Assembly: GCF_013623905.1 (NCBI RefSeq)
Contig: NZ_JABKDD010000001.1
Span: 496,001 to 560,000 of the forward strand
Reading direction: 5' to 3'
DNA: 64,000 bases
DNA from: Brevibacterium sediminis
GTDB taxonomy: Bacteria > Actinomycetota > Actinomycetes > Actinomycetales > Brevibacteriaceae
Positions 29,479-38,449 of this stretch are shown piece by piece. Each line of letters starts with the position of its first letter. Within the stretch, counting starts at the first letter, position 1. The notes beneath the pieces were generated by a model that worked only from the letters and a program-made list of their open reading frames with translations, was not told where the DNA came from and did not search any database. The position numbers and the translations under genes were made by a program.

Positions 29479-30690
29479 TCAGAGTTCGCCGACCGGCACC
29501 TGTTCGTCGGCGAGACGGTCGGCGCTGACTTCCTTGCCGATGAGGGCGCGGAGCTCGTCGCCGTAGTCCCAGACATTGACGTTCATGGCCGCGGTGACCT
29601 TGCCGGCTCGGTGCCAGAACACGATGAATTCGCCGCTGGACTTGTCGCCGCGGATGACGACGTCGTCCTCGGATTCGCCTTGACCGACGTATTCCATGCC
29701 GAGGTCGAACTGGTCGGTGTAGAAATACGGCTGCCAGTCGTAGGTCTTGGTCCCGCCGCTGATCGTCGAGGCTGCGACCTCGGCCTGGCGAACTGCATTG
29801 TCCCAGTGCTCGACGCGCAGACGTTCACCGCGCAGAACGTTCTTCGCATTCGCGATATCGCCGATGGCAAAGATGCTGCCATCAGAGGTGCGCATCTGTT
29901 CGTCGACGATCACGCCGTTCTCGGTCGTCAAACCCGCCGAGGTGGCCAGATCGACGGCGGGATCCGCGCCGATTCCGATGACGACGAGATCGGCGGGTAC
30001 ACTTCCGGCAGACGTTTCGACGGCCTCGACAGCGGAGTCACCGGTGAAGGCTGTCGTGTCCGCGTTCTTGAGGAAGTTCACTCCGTTCTTTCGGTGCAGG
30101 TCTTCGAAGTACTCTCCGAGCTCCTGCCCGAGGACACCGGAGAGCGGGGGAGCATCGGTGTGGAGGATGACCGTGACATCGCAGCCGTGAGACTTCGCTG
30201 CGGCCGCAACTTCGAGGCCGATCCAGCCGCCGCCGATGATCGCGACCTTCTTGCCCTCACCGAACTGGGACCGGATGGCCACGGCATCCCCGGCGTCGCG
30301 GAGAGTGTGGATGTTGCCCAGTTGAGCGCCGGGGACATCAAGAGTTCGGGGCACCGATCCGGTCGCGAGGATCACCTGACCATAGGACAGGTCACCGCCG
30401 TTGTCGAGAGTAAGGGTCTGAGCATCTGTGTCGACCGCGGTCACCGAGGTGCCGAAGAACGTCTCGACGTCGTGGGCCGAGTACCAGTCTTCTCCTCGGA
30501 GGGCCGAGTCGGCGGGATCCGAACCCTCGATCATCACCTTCTTCGACAGATCCGGGCGGTAGTACGGAGCTGCGGGATCGGTGCCGACGAGCGCGATCCG
30601 AGCGGTGTAACCGGCATCCCGCAGCGATTCGACCACGGTGCCTCCTGCCAGGCCTGCGCCGATGACGACTGTTCCGAATTCTTCTGCCAT
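29479..30690 (-). CDS. NAD(P)/FAD-dependent oxidoreductase (ferredoxin/rubredoxin reductase type)
   Basis: 403-residue flavoprotein with two Rossmann sites: FAD-binding VIGAGLAGG near residue 7 and NAD(P)-binding IIGGGWIGLEVAAAA near 150. The ATGSVPRTL, FAIGDIANA and C-terminal VEHWDNAVRQ segments match the ferredoxin reductase/BphA4-like group, which passes electrons from NAD(P)H to a ferredoxin or rubredoxin, often for a P450 or dioxygenase. No partner gene is nearby. Start at 30690 follows AAAGGA; the frame stays open far upstream through the tRNA-Ala gene, but that part is not coding. Confidence 0.92.
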   Translation of the reverse strand: MAEEFGTVVIGAGLAGGTVVESLRDAGYTARIALVGTDPAAPYYRPDLSKKVMIEGSDPADSALRGEDWYSAHDVETFFGTSVTAVDTDAQTLTLDNGGDLSYGQVILATGSVPRTLDVPGAQLGNIHTLRDAGDAVAIRSQFGEGKKVAIIGGGWIGLEVAAAAKSHGCDVTVILHTDAPPLSGVLGQELGEYFEDLHRKNGVNFLKNADTTAFTGDSAVEAVETSAGSVPADLVVIGIGADPAVDLATSAGLTTENGVIVDEQMRTSDGSIFAIGDIANAKNVLRGERLRVEHWDNAVRQAEVAASTISGGTKTYDWQPYFYTDQFDLGMEYVGQGESEDDVVIRGDKSSGEFIVFWHRAGKVTAAMNVNVWDYGDELRALIGKEVSADRLADEQVPVGEL

Positions 30691-30811
30691 TGTCGGTCCT
30701 TTCGTAGAGGGGACTCTCGTTCGACTGTACTCGCCGAGTTCAAGTGGCTCCACCGGGCCCGCCCCAGGTGACACACTGTGCCTCACGAGGTCCCATACCG
30801 CTCGTGCGATT

Positions 30812-30841
30812 TTGATCAAGGGCAGGGGGCAGGCGTAAGCT
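30812..30841 (+). promoter_or_regulatory. Probable promoter of tRNA-Ala(CGC)
   Basis: TTGATC (30812-30817) and TAAGCT (30836-30841) are 18 nt apart, and the tRNA begins 12 nt after the -10 box, the usual distance for a short tRNA leader. Confidence 0.5.
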
Positions 30842-30852
30842 GAAGTCGAAAA

Positions 30853-30925
30853 GGGGCTATAGCTCAGTTGGTAGAGCGTCTCGTTCGCAATGAGAAGGTC
30901 AGGGGTTCGATTCCCCTTAGCTCCA
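30853..30925 (+). tRNA. tRNA-Ala (anticodon CGC)
   Basis: A 73-nt cloverleaf: 7-bp acceptor stem GGGGCTA with TAGCTCC including the G3-U70 pair that identifies tRNA-Ala, D arm with AGCTCAGTTGGTAGAGC, anticodon stem TCTCG/TGAGA around loop TTCGCAA, and T arm GGGGTTCGATTCCCC. The anticodon CGC reads GCG codons. The 3' CCA is not encoded. Confidence 0.95.
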
Positions 30926-31042
30926 CGCATCTCTCCGTCGAGTCGTTCGATGCCGAATATTGCGTTGTGGACCTCATGCAATCGAAGCCGGACGCCGGGT
31001 CAGGCGGCGCGTCGAAGCGAGCAGAGTCAGGACGGACGTGGA

Positions 31043-31399
31043 ATGGACACGAAGACGGCGACCATGACCGGCGTCCTGGGCCTTGCCGGGGTTGCCCATT
31101 TCGCCCGACCCAAGCTCTTCGACTCCATCGTCCCGCCTCGGTTGGGCAATCCACGTTTCTGGACCATAGCCAGCGGCGTCGCCGAACTCGGTTGTGCAGG
31201 GCTGTTGGCCAACCCGGCCACCCGGCGCCTCGGCGGTGTCGCTTCTGCCGCGCTCATGGTCGGCGTCTTCCCGGCCAACATCTACACAGTGGTCAAGCAG
31301 TGGGACAATCCGAAGGGCCGAGCCATCGCCTGTGCGAGACTGCCTCTGCAGATCCCGCTCGTGTGGGCATCGGCGGCGATTGCCGCTGAATCCGACTGA
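31043..31399 (+). CDS. DoxX-like small membrane protein
   Basis: 118-residue protein with four hydrophobic segments (about residues 8-25, 43-62, 67-85 and 98-115), short and compact as in DoxX/COG4270 proteins. The GVLGLAGVAHFARPKLFDSIVPP opening and PANIYTVVKQWDNPKGR loop fit that group. Start at 31043 is chosen as the first ATG after the tRNA; the longer open frame upstream runs through the tRNA gene and is not real. The ribosome site is weak. Function unknown. Confidence 0.72.
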   Translation: MDTKTATMTGVLGLAGVAHFARPKLFDSIVPPRLGNPRFWTIASGVAELGCAGLLANPATRRLGGVASAALMVGVFPANIYTVVKQWDNPKGRAIACARLPLQIPLVWASAAIAAESD

Positions 31400-31560
31400 T
31401 TCTCCTCCTGCACACCCGAACCTCCTGCCGCGATCAGTCCTGAGCTGACCGTTCGCGACGCCCCCTACGCGCCGCCCGTCCTCCTCGCAGAGTGAAGACC
31501 TGGCTGCAAGGTTCCGGATCATCTGTTGCAGGCCCTCACCAACCGTGACATATTCGACTC

Positions 31561-32913
31561 ATGGTGGGGAATCTTCCAAGCAATGTCGAGACTTTGGCCG
31601 AAATGCACTTCTCTGCGGCCACAGCTGCCTTCCAGATCGAAGGGGCGCGCAGCGCAGATGGTCGCGGCCGCAGCATGTGGGATGACTTCGTTGACACGCC
31701 CGGCAACATCATCGACGGCAGCACTGCCGAACCCGGTCCCGACAGCTATCACCGCTTCGATGACGATATCGCGATGCTTGCCGACCTCGGTGTCGACCGG
31801 TACCGGTTCTCCATCTCCTGGACCCGTGTCATTCCGAATGCCGGGACGGACGCCTCGGTGAATTCGGCGGGGCTCGACTACTACGACCGCCTTGTCGACG
31901 GACTCCTCGCCGCCGGGATCGCACCCGAACCGACGCTCTACCACTGGGACCTGCCGGTCGCACTCGAGGCGAACGGCGGATGGCTCAATCGCGACACAGC
32001 CCACCGCTTCGGTGACTATACGCAAGTGGTAGCCGGTCGCCTCGGTGACCGCGTTCGTCATTGGTACACGATCAACGAACCCGCATCGACATCGCTGCAG
32101 GGCTATGCGCTGGGGGAACTGGCCCCCGGGCGTACTCTGCTCTTCGACTCTCTGCCCACGGTCCACCACCAGCTGCTGGCCCACGGGATCGCCGCTCCAA
32201 TTCTGCGCGAACACGGCGCAGTTCAAGCGGCGCCGACTCTCAACCACAGTCTCGTCCTCCCCGCTTCCGAGTCTGCCGACGACCATGCTGCGGCCGACCT
32301 GCTCGATGCGATTCACAACCGCCTCTTCACTGACCCGTTGCTCACTGGCCAATATCCCGACCTCAGCCCCTTCGGCGTCGAACTGCCGGTGGCCGACGGC
32401 GATATGGACCTGATCTCCGCACCGAACGAGGTCTACGGCTTCAACTACTACAATCCGACCACGGTCCGTGCCTCGACAGGACCGGTGCCGTTCGAGATGG
32501 TGCCCACCCCCGGGGCGCCCGTGACCGGGTTCGGTCCCATGTGGCCGATCCGACCGGACACGATGCGCGACTTCCTCATCGACATGGGTCGACGCTACGG
32601 GTCCGCACTGCCGCCGATCATCATCACCGAGAACGGAGCCTCGTTCCCCGAACCCGACACCACCGATACGGAGATCATTGATTCCGAGCGGATCGACTAT
32701 CTGCGTGACCACCTCGGCGCGGTGAGTGAAGCGAAGGCAGCAGGTGTGCGCATCGACGGGTACACCGTCTGGTCGCTGTTGGACAATTTCGAATGGGCCG
32801 AAGGATGGAGCCAGCGCTTCGGCCTCGTACATGTCGATATGAACACCGGAACGCGGACACTGAAGGCGTCCTTTCGCTGGTATCGGGATCTCATCTCCGC
32901 GGTTCGGCCATGA
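31561..32913 (+). CDS. Beta-glucosidase, glycoside hydrolase family 1
   Basis: 450-residue retaining glycosidase. The acid/base Glu173 lies in TINEP and the nucleophile Glu357 in ITENGA; the FSAATAAFQIEGA start, the YRFSISWTRV strand and the WSLLDNFEWAEGWSQRFGL end are all classic GH1. No signal peptide, so it acts on sugars already taken up. The stop overlaps an MFS transporter, which probably imports its substrate (a beta-glucoside or similar). Substrate range cannot be told from sequence. Confidence 0.95.
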   Translation: MVGNLPSNVETLAEMHFSAATAAFQIEGARSADGRGRSMWDDFVDTPGNIIDGSTAEPGPDSYHRFDDDIAMLADLGVDRYRFSISWTRVIPNAGTDASVNSAGLDYYDRLVDGLLAAGIAPEPTLYHWDLPVALEANGGWLNRDTAHRFGDYTQVVAGRLGDRVRHWYTINEPASTSLQGYALGELAPGRTLLFDSLPTVHHQLLAHGIAAPILREHGAVQAAPTLNHSLVLPASESADDHAAADLLDAIHNRLFTDPLLTGQYPDLSPFGVELPVADGDMDLISAPNEVYGFNYYNPTTVRASTGPVPFEMVPTPGAPVTGFGPMWPIRPDTMRDFLIDMGRRYGSALPPIIITENGASFPEPDTTDTEIIDSERIDYLRDHLGAVSEAKAAGVRIDGYTVWSLLDNFEWAEGWSQRFGLVHVDMNTGTRTLKASFRWYRDLISAVRP

Positions 32914-34199
32914 GCGCGGTCAGCCCTCCGCCCCACCCAGGCGGCTCCGTTTCGCGAGTACGTGTATCGGTTGGGTGGATGGTGTGGTTCACACTCGCCT
33001 GGTTGGCGATCTGGACGGTTCAGCTGACACCGATCCAACTCCTCCTGCCACTTCAGCTCGACACTCAGAGCGGACACTGGATCGACGGAGTCGTCTGGTC
33101 CGGACTCGTCCTCTCGGCCGGCGGCCTGGCAGGTATCGCTGCCGCCCCCGTGGCCGGTCGGCTCTCTGACCGCACCCGTTCGCGGTACGGTCGGAGACGT
33201 CCTTGGGCGATCGGAGGATCGGTGCTCGCCGCACTCGGTCTCGTCCTCACCGGCAGCGCGGAAGGACCCCTGCTGGTCGGGGCGGCGTGGGTGGTCGCCT
33301 CGGTCGGCGTATCCGTGGCTTCTTCGGCGCTGACTGCACTCATCGCCGATCAGCTCGATGACCAGCGCGGTGCAGCCTCCGCTGCGGCCAGCTCGGCTCA
33401 AGCCGTCGGCGTCGTCGTCGGCGTCGCCACGATCGTGCTGCTCGGCCTGAGCGCCGGCGCATCCTATGCGGTGCTCGCCGGGTTCATCGTCGTCATCGGC
33501 ACGGTCACTGCGCTACTGCTGCCCGATCCGCCGCTGCCGCATGCCGCCGTGCTCGAGTTCCATGCCCGTCGTGATCTCATTCGGCCGCGAGTGTCCTCAC
33601 TTGTCGACCCGAGCTTCACCCGCCTGCTCCTCAGTCGCTTCATCGTCAACGTCGGCAATTCGTTCGGAACGTCGCTGCTGCTGTTCTTCCTGCTCTACGG
33701 GATCATGATCCCCGCCGCCGACGCCGAGGACCGCCTGCTCATCCTCATCGTCATCTACACGGTCTTCGTGGTGGCGGCCTCGATCCTCGTCGGCATGGTC
33801 ACGGACAGACGAGGCAGCCGACGTTTCTGGACAGTCGTCGCCGCACTCGTCCAGGCCTGTTCGGGAATCATCATCCTCATCAGCCCGAACTTCACCATGA
33901 CAGCAGTGGCGGCCGGAGTCATGGGTGCCGGATACGGAGCCTATATGGCGGTCAGTCTCGCCCTGGCCACGGATCTGCTGCTCGACCCGGACGACCATGC
34001 TCGCGACCTCAGTCTCGTCAACAGTTCCGCGAACCTCGGCCAGCTGATCGGTCCGCTCCTGGGCGCCGGGCTCGTTGCCTTGGTCGGTGGGTTCTGGCTG
34101 CTCTTCGCGGCCGCCGCGGTCGTCTCCGTGCTTGGGGCAGGACTGACGCTGACTGTGCACCCCTCACGTGCCGTGCTGCGGGCTCCGCAGCCGGACTGA
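32910..34199 (+). CDS. MFS transporter, probable glycoside importer
   Basis: 429-residue major facilitator with about twelve hydrophobic helices. The loop 2-3 signature reads GRLSDRTRSRYGRRRPW, like that in sugar:H+ symporters of the GPH/SLC45-like type, and a similar MVTDRRGSRRFW follows in the second half. ATG at 32910 overlaps the GH1 stop, so the two are co-translated and the transporter very likely brings in the glucoside. Exact sugar is unknown. Confidence 0.88.
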   Translation: MSAVSPPPHPGGSVSRVRVSVGWMVWFTLAWLAIWTVQLTPIQLLLPLQLDTQSGHWIDGVVWSGLVLSAGGLAGIAAAPVAGRLSDRTRSRYGRRRPWAIGGSVLAALGLVLTGSAEGPLLVGAAWVVASVGVSVASSALTALIADQLDDQRGAASAAASSAQAVGVVVGVATIVLLGLSAGASYAVLAGFIVVIGTVTALLLPDPPLPHAAVLEFHARRDLIRPRVSSLVDPSFTRLLLSRFIVNVGNSFGTSLLLFFLLYGIMIPAADAEDRLLILIVIYTVFVVAASILVGMVTDRRGSRRFWTVVAALVQACSGIIILISPNFTMTAVAAGVMGAGYGAYMAVSLALATDLLLDPDDHARDLSLVNSSANLGQLIGPLLGAGLVALVGGFWLLFAAAAVVSVLGAGLTLTVHPSRAVLRAPQPD

Positions 34200-34203
34200 A
34201 GCG

Positions 34204-34225
34204 CATCCGACTCGTCGGTCGGATG
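34204..34225. terminator. Small hairpin between the MFS and YdeI-like genes
   Basis: An 8-bp perfect stem (34204-34211 with 34218-34225) with a 6-nt loop lies between convergent genes. A weak but well placed terminator candidate. Confidence 0.45.
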
Positions 34226-34234
34226 GGCTCTGGC

Positions 34235-34777
34235 TCAGGCCAGCCCGAGCAGCTTTCCGCTCTTCGACAGTTCCGGGTCCGTACATGAGGACAGATCGAA
34301 GCAGCAGGGACGACGTTTGCCGGACTCGAGCTTCGAGATTGCGACGTCGACACGGCGTGCCCGTGTATCGGCGTTCTTCGTCGACTTGATCCAGCGCACC
34401 CATTCCCACCGGGCCATCGGCGTGAGTCCGGCCCAGACATCGTCGAGATCACCGGCACCGTCGAGCGCCGCACGGAGGTCTGAGGGAACCGTCACCTCCG
34501 GCCAGTTCTTCGTCGGCGTCAGGCCGACCTCGATCCCCGCTCCTTCTCTCTTCCCAAGCTTCTCCCACTGGTCGTCATCGAGACTGATCCAATGACCGCG
34601 ACGTCCGTCGGGTTCGATGACAGTGCTGAATTCGGTGCCGTCGAGGGTGCCCGTGACTGCGACCTGGCCGCGTGAGGGCAGCTGATCGCTGGCGTCCTGA
34701 GGCAGGCGCAGAATCGGCCGGTCGAAGAGCAGCTCGGCGTTCGCAGTGAAAGTGACGTCGGCAGTCGTGGCGGTCAT
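34235..34777 (-). CDS. DUF1905 / YdeI-OmpD-associated family protein
   Basis: 180-residue soluble protein in two parts: an N-terminal beta domain (about 8-95, DUF1905-like, with VAVTGTLDGTEFSTVIEPDG and GLTPTKNWPEVTVPSDL) and a C-terminal YdeI-type helical segment (about 105-155, WAGLTPMARWEWVRWIKSTKNADTRARRVD) with KLESGKRRPCCFD at the end. Proteins of this kind are widespread and poorly characterised; some are linked to stress or envelope function. No operon partner here. Confidence 0.8.
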   Translation of the reverse strand: MTATTADVTFTANAELLFDRPILRLPQDASDQLPSRGQVAVTGTLDGTEFSTVIEPDGRRGHWISLDDDQWEKLGKREGAGIEVGLTPTKNWPEVTVPSDLRAALDGAGDLDDVWAGLTPMARWEWVRWIKSTKNADTRARRVDVAISKLESGKRRPCCFDLSSCTDPELSKSGKLLGLA

Positions 34778-34889
34778 GGTGACTCCTCAAAGTACGGATG
34801 CTCGGGTCGGGACACTCGGCTTCTGTTGAACCAATGACTTTCAGAATAGCGGCACGAGGCGGTGCCGGCTTCTTGATTCCTGACGTACT

Positions 34890-36419
34890 TCAGCCGATCG
34901 CCCGACCCACCCAATCCGGGCGCTCCATGTCGATCTGTGAGATCCGTTCCGCCACTGTGTCCGGGAAGGGCACGACTCGGTCCTCCGCCTGGTCGACGTG
35001 GAGGGCCATGATCTCCTCGGTCGATACGAGGCGCTCATCGACGTACATCTCATAGGCCAGGTGCAGCTTCTTCTCAGCAGCACTTACGAGGTGCGGGACG
35101 ACGGTGATCCTATCGCCGAGGGCCGCCTCGTCGAGGTAGCGGATATGGGATTCGACGGTGTACAGGGACGCTTTTGCACTTACCCGGTAGGCGGCATCGA
35201 GACCGAGCTGATCCATCACCTGATCGGTGGCGAAACCGAACACGAGAACGTAGAAGGCCTCGGACATGTGCCCGTTGTAATCGATCCACTCGGACACGAC
35301 TTCGGTGCTGTACGTACCGAGGATTGTCGCCGAGGCGGCCCTTGACATCGGTGCGGACGTCGGGGGAGCAGCAGAGGAGGGAGGAGCGCCTGCCACGCCG
35401 TCCGCAGACTCACTATCACCGGAGTCTGCCGTGGTGGTGGCTAACTGGTCGGTGAGCCGACGCAGGGCGATGATTCCGGCATCACGATGCGCCACGAGGT
35501 CGGCGATGGACCGCTCACCGGCCTCGATATCGCAGCCGGCCACGACATCGTCACGCAGCTGCTGACTGAGCTTCGGGGCGGTCAGCCGCGTCCACGGAGA
35601 CTTCAGCGAGGGGCCGAAATGGTCGAGCATATGCGCCATTCCGCCCTCGCCGCCGGCGAGGTGGAAGGTGAGCATCGGTCCCTGGAACGGCCACCGCAGA
35701 CCGGGGCCATCGGTGATCGAGCGGTCGATCTGCTCGACCGTGGCCTCGCCCTGCTCGACCATGTACAGGGCCTCGCGCCACTGAGCTTCCTGCAGTCGGT
35801 TGGCGATGAATCCGGGGACTTCACGGTCCATGCGGATGACGGATTTGCCGATATGGCTGAAGAAGTCGGCGGCCCAGTCGACAGCAGCGGCCGATGTGGA
35901 CCGGCCGCCGACGACCTCGACCAAGGGGATGAGGTAGGGCGGGTTGAATGGGTGGCCGACGACGAGTCGTTCGGGGTGGGCCGCCTCGGTGGCCATTTCG
36001 GTCATGCTGTATCCCGAGGTCGACGAGCTGATCACGATATTCAGTGGGCACACCTCGTCGATCTGGGCGAGCAGTCCGCGCTTGAGGGCGAGGTCCTCGG
36101 GTGCGGACTCCTGGACGAATCCGGTGCCGGCGACCGCCTCGGCGAGGTCGGTGTGCATCGACCAAGCGGTGCGGTCGGCTGACTCGACCATGTCGAGTTC
36201 GGCCAGGGCCGGCCAAGCCGCATCGAGGAGGCGCGCGAATTTCTCGCCGGCGTCCGGAGCCGGGTCCCAGATCTTCACCCGGTAGCCCTGTGCGAGGAAG
36301 TATGCGGCCCAGCCGCCGCCGATCGTTCCAGCGCCGACGCAGGTGATGGTGTCGATCGCGTCGAAGCCGAGGAACTCCGGCGTGTCGGGAAGGGGCGCGG
36401 CGGGGGTGGAATCGTTCAC
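34890..36419 (-). CDS. Carnitine 3-dehydrogenase fused to a hotdog thioesterase
   Basis: 509-residue two-domain enzyme. Residues about 22-320 are a 3-hydroxyacyl-CoA-dehydrogenase-like unit with NAD-binding GAGTIGGG (29-36) and catalytic-type His156 in GHPFNPP, matching L-carnitine dehydrogenase (CdhA/LcdH), which oxidises carnitine to 3-dehydrocarnitine. A linker rich in Ala, Pro and Ser (about 330-368) joins it to a hotdog thioesterase (about 370-500, EWIDYNGHMSEAFY), matching the betainyl-CoA thioesterase that is separate (CdhB) in Pseudomonas. GTG at 36419 overlaps the gene before it. Together with the BKACE gene it forms a carnitine-to-betaine route. Confidence 0.9.
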   Translation of the reverse strand: MNDSTPAAPLPDTPEFLGFDAIDTITCVGAGTIGGGWAAYFLAQGYRVKIWDPAPDAGEKFARLLDAAWPALAELDMVESADRTAWSMHTDLAEAVAGTGFVQESAPEDLALKRGLLAQIDEVCPLNIVISSSTSGYSMTEMATEAAHPERLVVGHPFNPPYLIPLVEVVGGRSTSAAAVDWAADFFSHIGKSVIRMDREVPGFIANRLQEAQWREALYMVEQGEATVEQIDRSITDGPGLRWPFQGPMLTFHLAGGEGGMAHMLDHFGPSLKSPWTRLTAPKLSQQLRDDVVAGCDIEAGERSIADLVAHRDAGIIALRRLTDQLATTTADSGDSESADGVAGAPPSSAAPPTSAPMSRAASATILGTYSTEVVSEWIDYNGHMSEAFYVLVFGFATDQVMDQLGLDAAYRVSAKASLYTVESHIRYLDEAALGDRITVVPHLVSAAEKKLHLAYEMYVDERLVSTEEIMALHVDQAEDRVVPFPDTVAERISQIDMERPDWVGRAIG

Positions 36420-37327
36420 AGATCGCCTCCGGTGATGGTCGGTGTCTGCACGCGCAGATCGAGGATCTCGCGGGCCTCGTCAGGAGTGGCCACGGATGCG
36501 CCGAGGCCGGTGATGATGTCGACGGCACGAGCGGTGAGATCGGCGTTCGTGGCCTTGACGCCCTTGGACATGTAGAGGTTGTCCTCGAGTCCCACGCGGG
36601 CATGACCACCGGCGAGCACGGAGTGGGCCACCCACGGCAGCTGGTTGGCACCGATGGCAAATGACGTGAACTGCGCACCTTTGGGCAGCATGTTCACCAT
36701 TGCAGCCAAGAGGCCAGGATCGGCCGGAGCACCGTAAGGGATGCCCATGCACAGCTGGTACAGGGGCGGGGCGTCGATGAGTCCCTCCTCGACCAGCACA
36801 TTGGCGAACCACAGATTGCCGGTGTCGAAGATCTCCATTTCGGGACGCACTCCCAGAGTCTGGATGCGCTTCGACCCTTCGCGCAGCATGTCGGGGGTCG
36901 AGACATAGAGGTTCGAACCTTCGCCGAAGTTGAGGCTGCCGCAGTCGATCGTGCAGATCTCGGGCAGCAGCTCCTCGACGTGGGGGAGTCGGTCCAGGGC
37001 GTTGATGAGATCGGTGCCCGGCATCGTGGTCAGCGGATCCTGCGGATCGATGACGAGGTCGCCGCCCATCCCGGCGGTGAGGTTGATGACCGGGTCGACG
37101 TCGGAGGCGCGGATGCTGCGAACCACTTCGCGGTAGTAGGCGACTTCGCGCGAACCCTGTTTCGTCTCGAGGTCGCGGACATGGATATGGACCACCGACG
37201 CCCCGGCGCGGGCCGCCGCAATGGCATCGTTCGCAATCTCTTCGGGGCTGACGGGAACGTGTTCGCTCTTGCCGGTGGTGTCCCCGGCTCCTGTGACGGC
37301 ACAGGTGAGGATGACCTTGCGGTTCAT
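36416..37327 (-). CDS. BKACE (DUF849) enzyme, probable dehydrocarnitine cleavage enzyme
   Basis: 303-residue beta-keto acid cleavage enzyme with a TIM-barrel fold. The zinc site HIHVRD supplies His47 and His49, and TAGMGGD, GSLNFGEGS and GLEDNLYMSKG are conserved family segments. In carnitine degradation the family member CdhC condenses 3-dehydrocarnitine with acetyl-CoA to give betainyl-CoA and acetoacetate. The pairing with the fused dehydrogenase/thioesterase next door supports that substrate over other keto acids. It overlaps both neighbours by 4 nt. Confidence 0.88.
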   Translation of the reverse strand: MNRKVILTCAVTGAGDTTGKSEHVPVSPEEIANDAIAAARAGASVVHIHVRDLETKQGSREVAYYREVVRSIRASDVDPVINLTAGMGGDLVIDPQDPLTTMPGTDLINALDRLPHVEELLPEICTIDCGSLNFGEGSNLYVSTPDMLREGSKRIQTLGVRPEMEIFDTGNLWFANVLVEEGLIDAPPLYQLCMGIPYGAPADPGLLAAMVNMLPKGAQFTSFAIGANQLPWVAHSVLAGGHARVGLEDNLYMSKGVKATNADLTARAVDIITGLGASVATPDEAREILDLRVQTPTITGGDL

Positions 37328-38256
37328 GATGACTCCTTCAGTCGATCGGCGGATGTTGCGGTTGTGGGTTCTGTGGGATGCATGATGGCGCGATCGAGGT
37401 AGGAGCGCAGACGCCGGGAGAAGGTCTCGGTGTCCATCACCCCGGTGAGCACCTTGATTCCGAGTCCGTCGAGGAGGGAGGTGAGTTCGTCGGCCATGGC
37501 ACGTGGATCACCGCCTCGGAAGCAGCCGGTGCGCTGACCGTCCTCGAGCGTCGTCTGGACGGTGCGCGACCAGCGTTCGTAGCTGAGCGGATAGTTCGAC
37601 AGAGCCGAACCTTCGAGGGCCATTCGAGTCCACGTCTGCAGCCAGATCGACCATTCGCCGCGTTCCGTGCGTCCCAGCGGGGACTGCAGCTTCAACAGAC
37701 TTTCTAGTCTCTGCGCGGGGTCCGCGATGTCGTCAAGCCACGCGATCTGACGGTCGAAGGCGAGTTTGACCGAATAGTCGAGAGCGGCATCGAAGAGCTC
37801 GGACTTGTTGGCGAAGTAGTAATGGATGCTCGGCGCCGAGACCCCGGACGCCGCCGCGATATCGGCGATGCGCACCGCGTCGAAGCCGTACCGGCCGAAC
37901 AGCGTCCACGCCGCCTCGGCGATCGTGCGTCTCGGGTTGGCGTCGTCGTCGTTGGCCGCAGCAGCTGCCGAGTTCGGCGGAAGCGCGGAGACCTGGGACT
38001 CGTCGCCAAGCAGCCACCGGACGGTCACACCTGTGGCGGTGGCCACGCCGAGGAGCTCATCGGCGGTGAAGCGGCGGCGACCTGACAGCGCCTTGGACAG
38101 CTTCGTCTCGTCGATGCCGATCACAGAGGCGATCTTGCGCTGCTTCAATCCGGACCGCCGGATGGCGTCCCGGACGCGGAGTCCGGTGGCCTCGGACCCC
38201 CTGTCGATCGTGCCGCGGGAATAATCCCCGGTTTCGGTCGTCTGCCCTCCTGCCAT
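37324..38256 (-). CDS. Hybrid XRE-TetR transcriptional regulator of the carnitine operon
   Basis: 310 residues with two DNA-binding units. Residues about 25-85 form an XRE/Cro-type helix-turn-helix (LKQRKIASVIGIDETKLSKALSG). Residues about 110-160 form a TetR-type one (AAWTLFGRYGFDAVRIADIAAASGVSAPSIHYYFANKSEL), followed by a helical TetR ligand/dimer domain. It is first in the operon with the two carnitine genes and divergent from the decarboxylase, so it likely controls one or both in response to carnitine or a product. The ligand is unknown. Confidence 0.85.
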   Translation of the reverse strand: MAGGQTTETGDYSRGTIDRGSEATGLRVRDAIRRSGLKQRKIASVIGIDETKLSKALSGRRRFTADELLGVATATGVTVRWLLGDESQVSALPPNSAAAAANDDDANPRRTIAEAAWTLFGRYGFDAVRIADIAAASGVSAPSIHYYFANKSELFDAALDYSVKLAFDRQIAWLDDIADPAQRLESLLKLQSPLGRTERGEWSIWLQTWTRMALEGSALSNYPLSYERWSRTVQTTLEDGQRTGCFRGGDPRAMADELTSLLDGLGIKVLTGVMDTETFSRRLRSYLDRAIMHPTEPTTATSADRLKESS

Positions 38257-38288
38257 GGTGCCGAACCTACCTCAGCAACAAGTCCGCT

Positions 38289-38322
38289 CGCAAGTAAATA
38301 TGAATAAGAGTCAGAACTTGCG
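38289..38322. promoter_or_regulatory. Candidate operator in the divergent carnitine/decarboxylase region
   Basis: A perfect 7-bp inverted repeat, CGCAAGT (38289-38295) and ACTTGCG (38316-38322), flanks a 20-bp A/T-rich spacer in the roughly 190-nt gap between the regulator gene and the decarboxylase gene. It is placed where the regulator gene's promoter should lie. Confidence 0.35.
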
Positions 38323-38449
38323 ATCAGTGACCATGGAGAGGAATTCGTGTCGATCCGAACCGTCCGAGGCACCACAAATCGGTTCTATGCGGATAGTCTC
38401 GTTATCGGTGGGCGATCCCCATCACCATCGACCGCGCCGAGGAGCCCCA

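Noticed and set aside
30691..30981. N-terminal extension of the FAD reductase frame
   Set aside because: It reads through the antisense of tRNA-Ala and the upstream spacer; a start with AAAGGA at 30690 fits the family N terminus.
30890..31042. N-terminal extension of the DoxX-like frame
   Set aside because: It begins inside the tRNA-Ala gene and has a composition typical of translated tRNA sequence.
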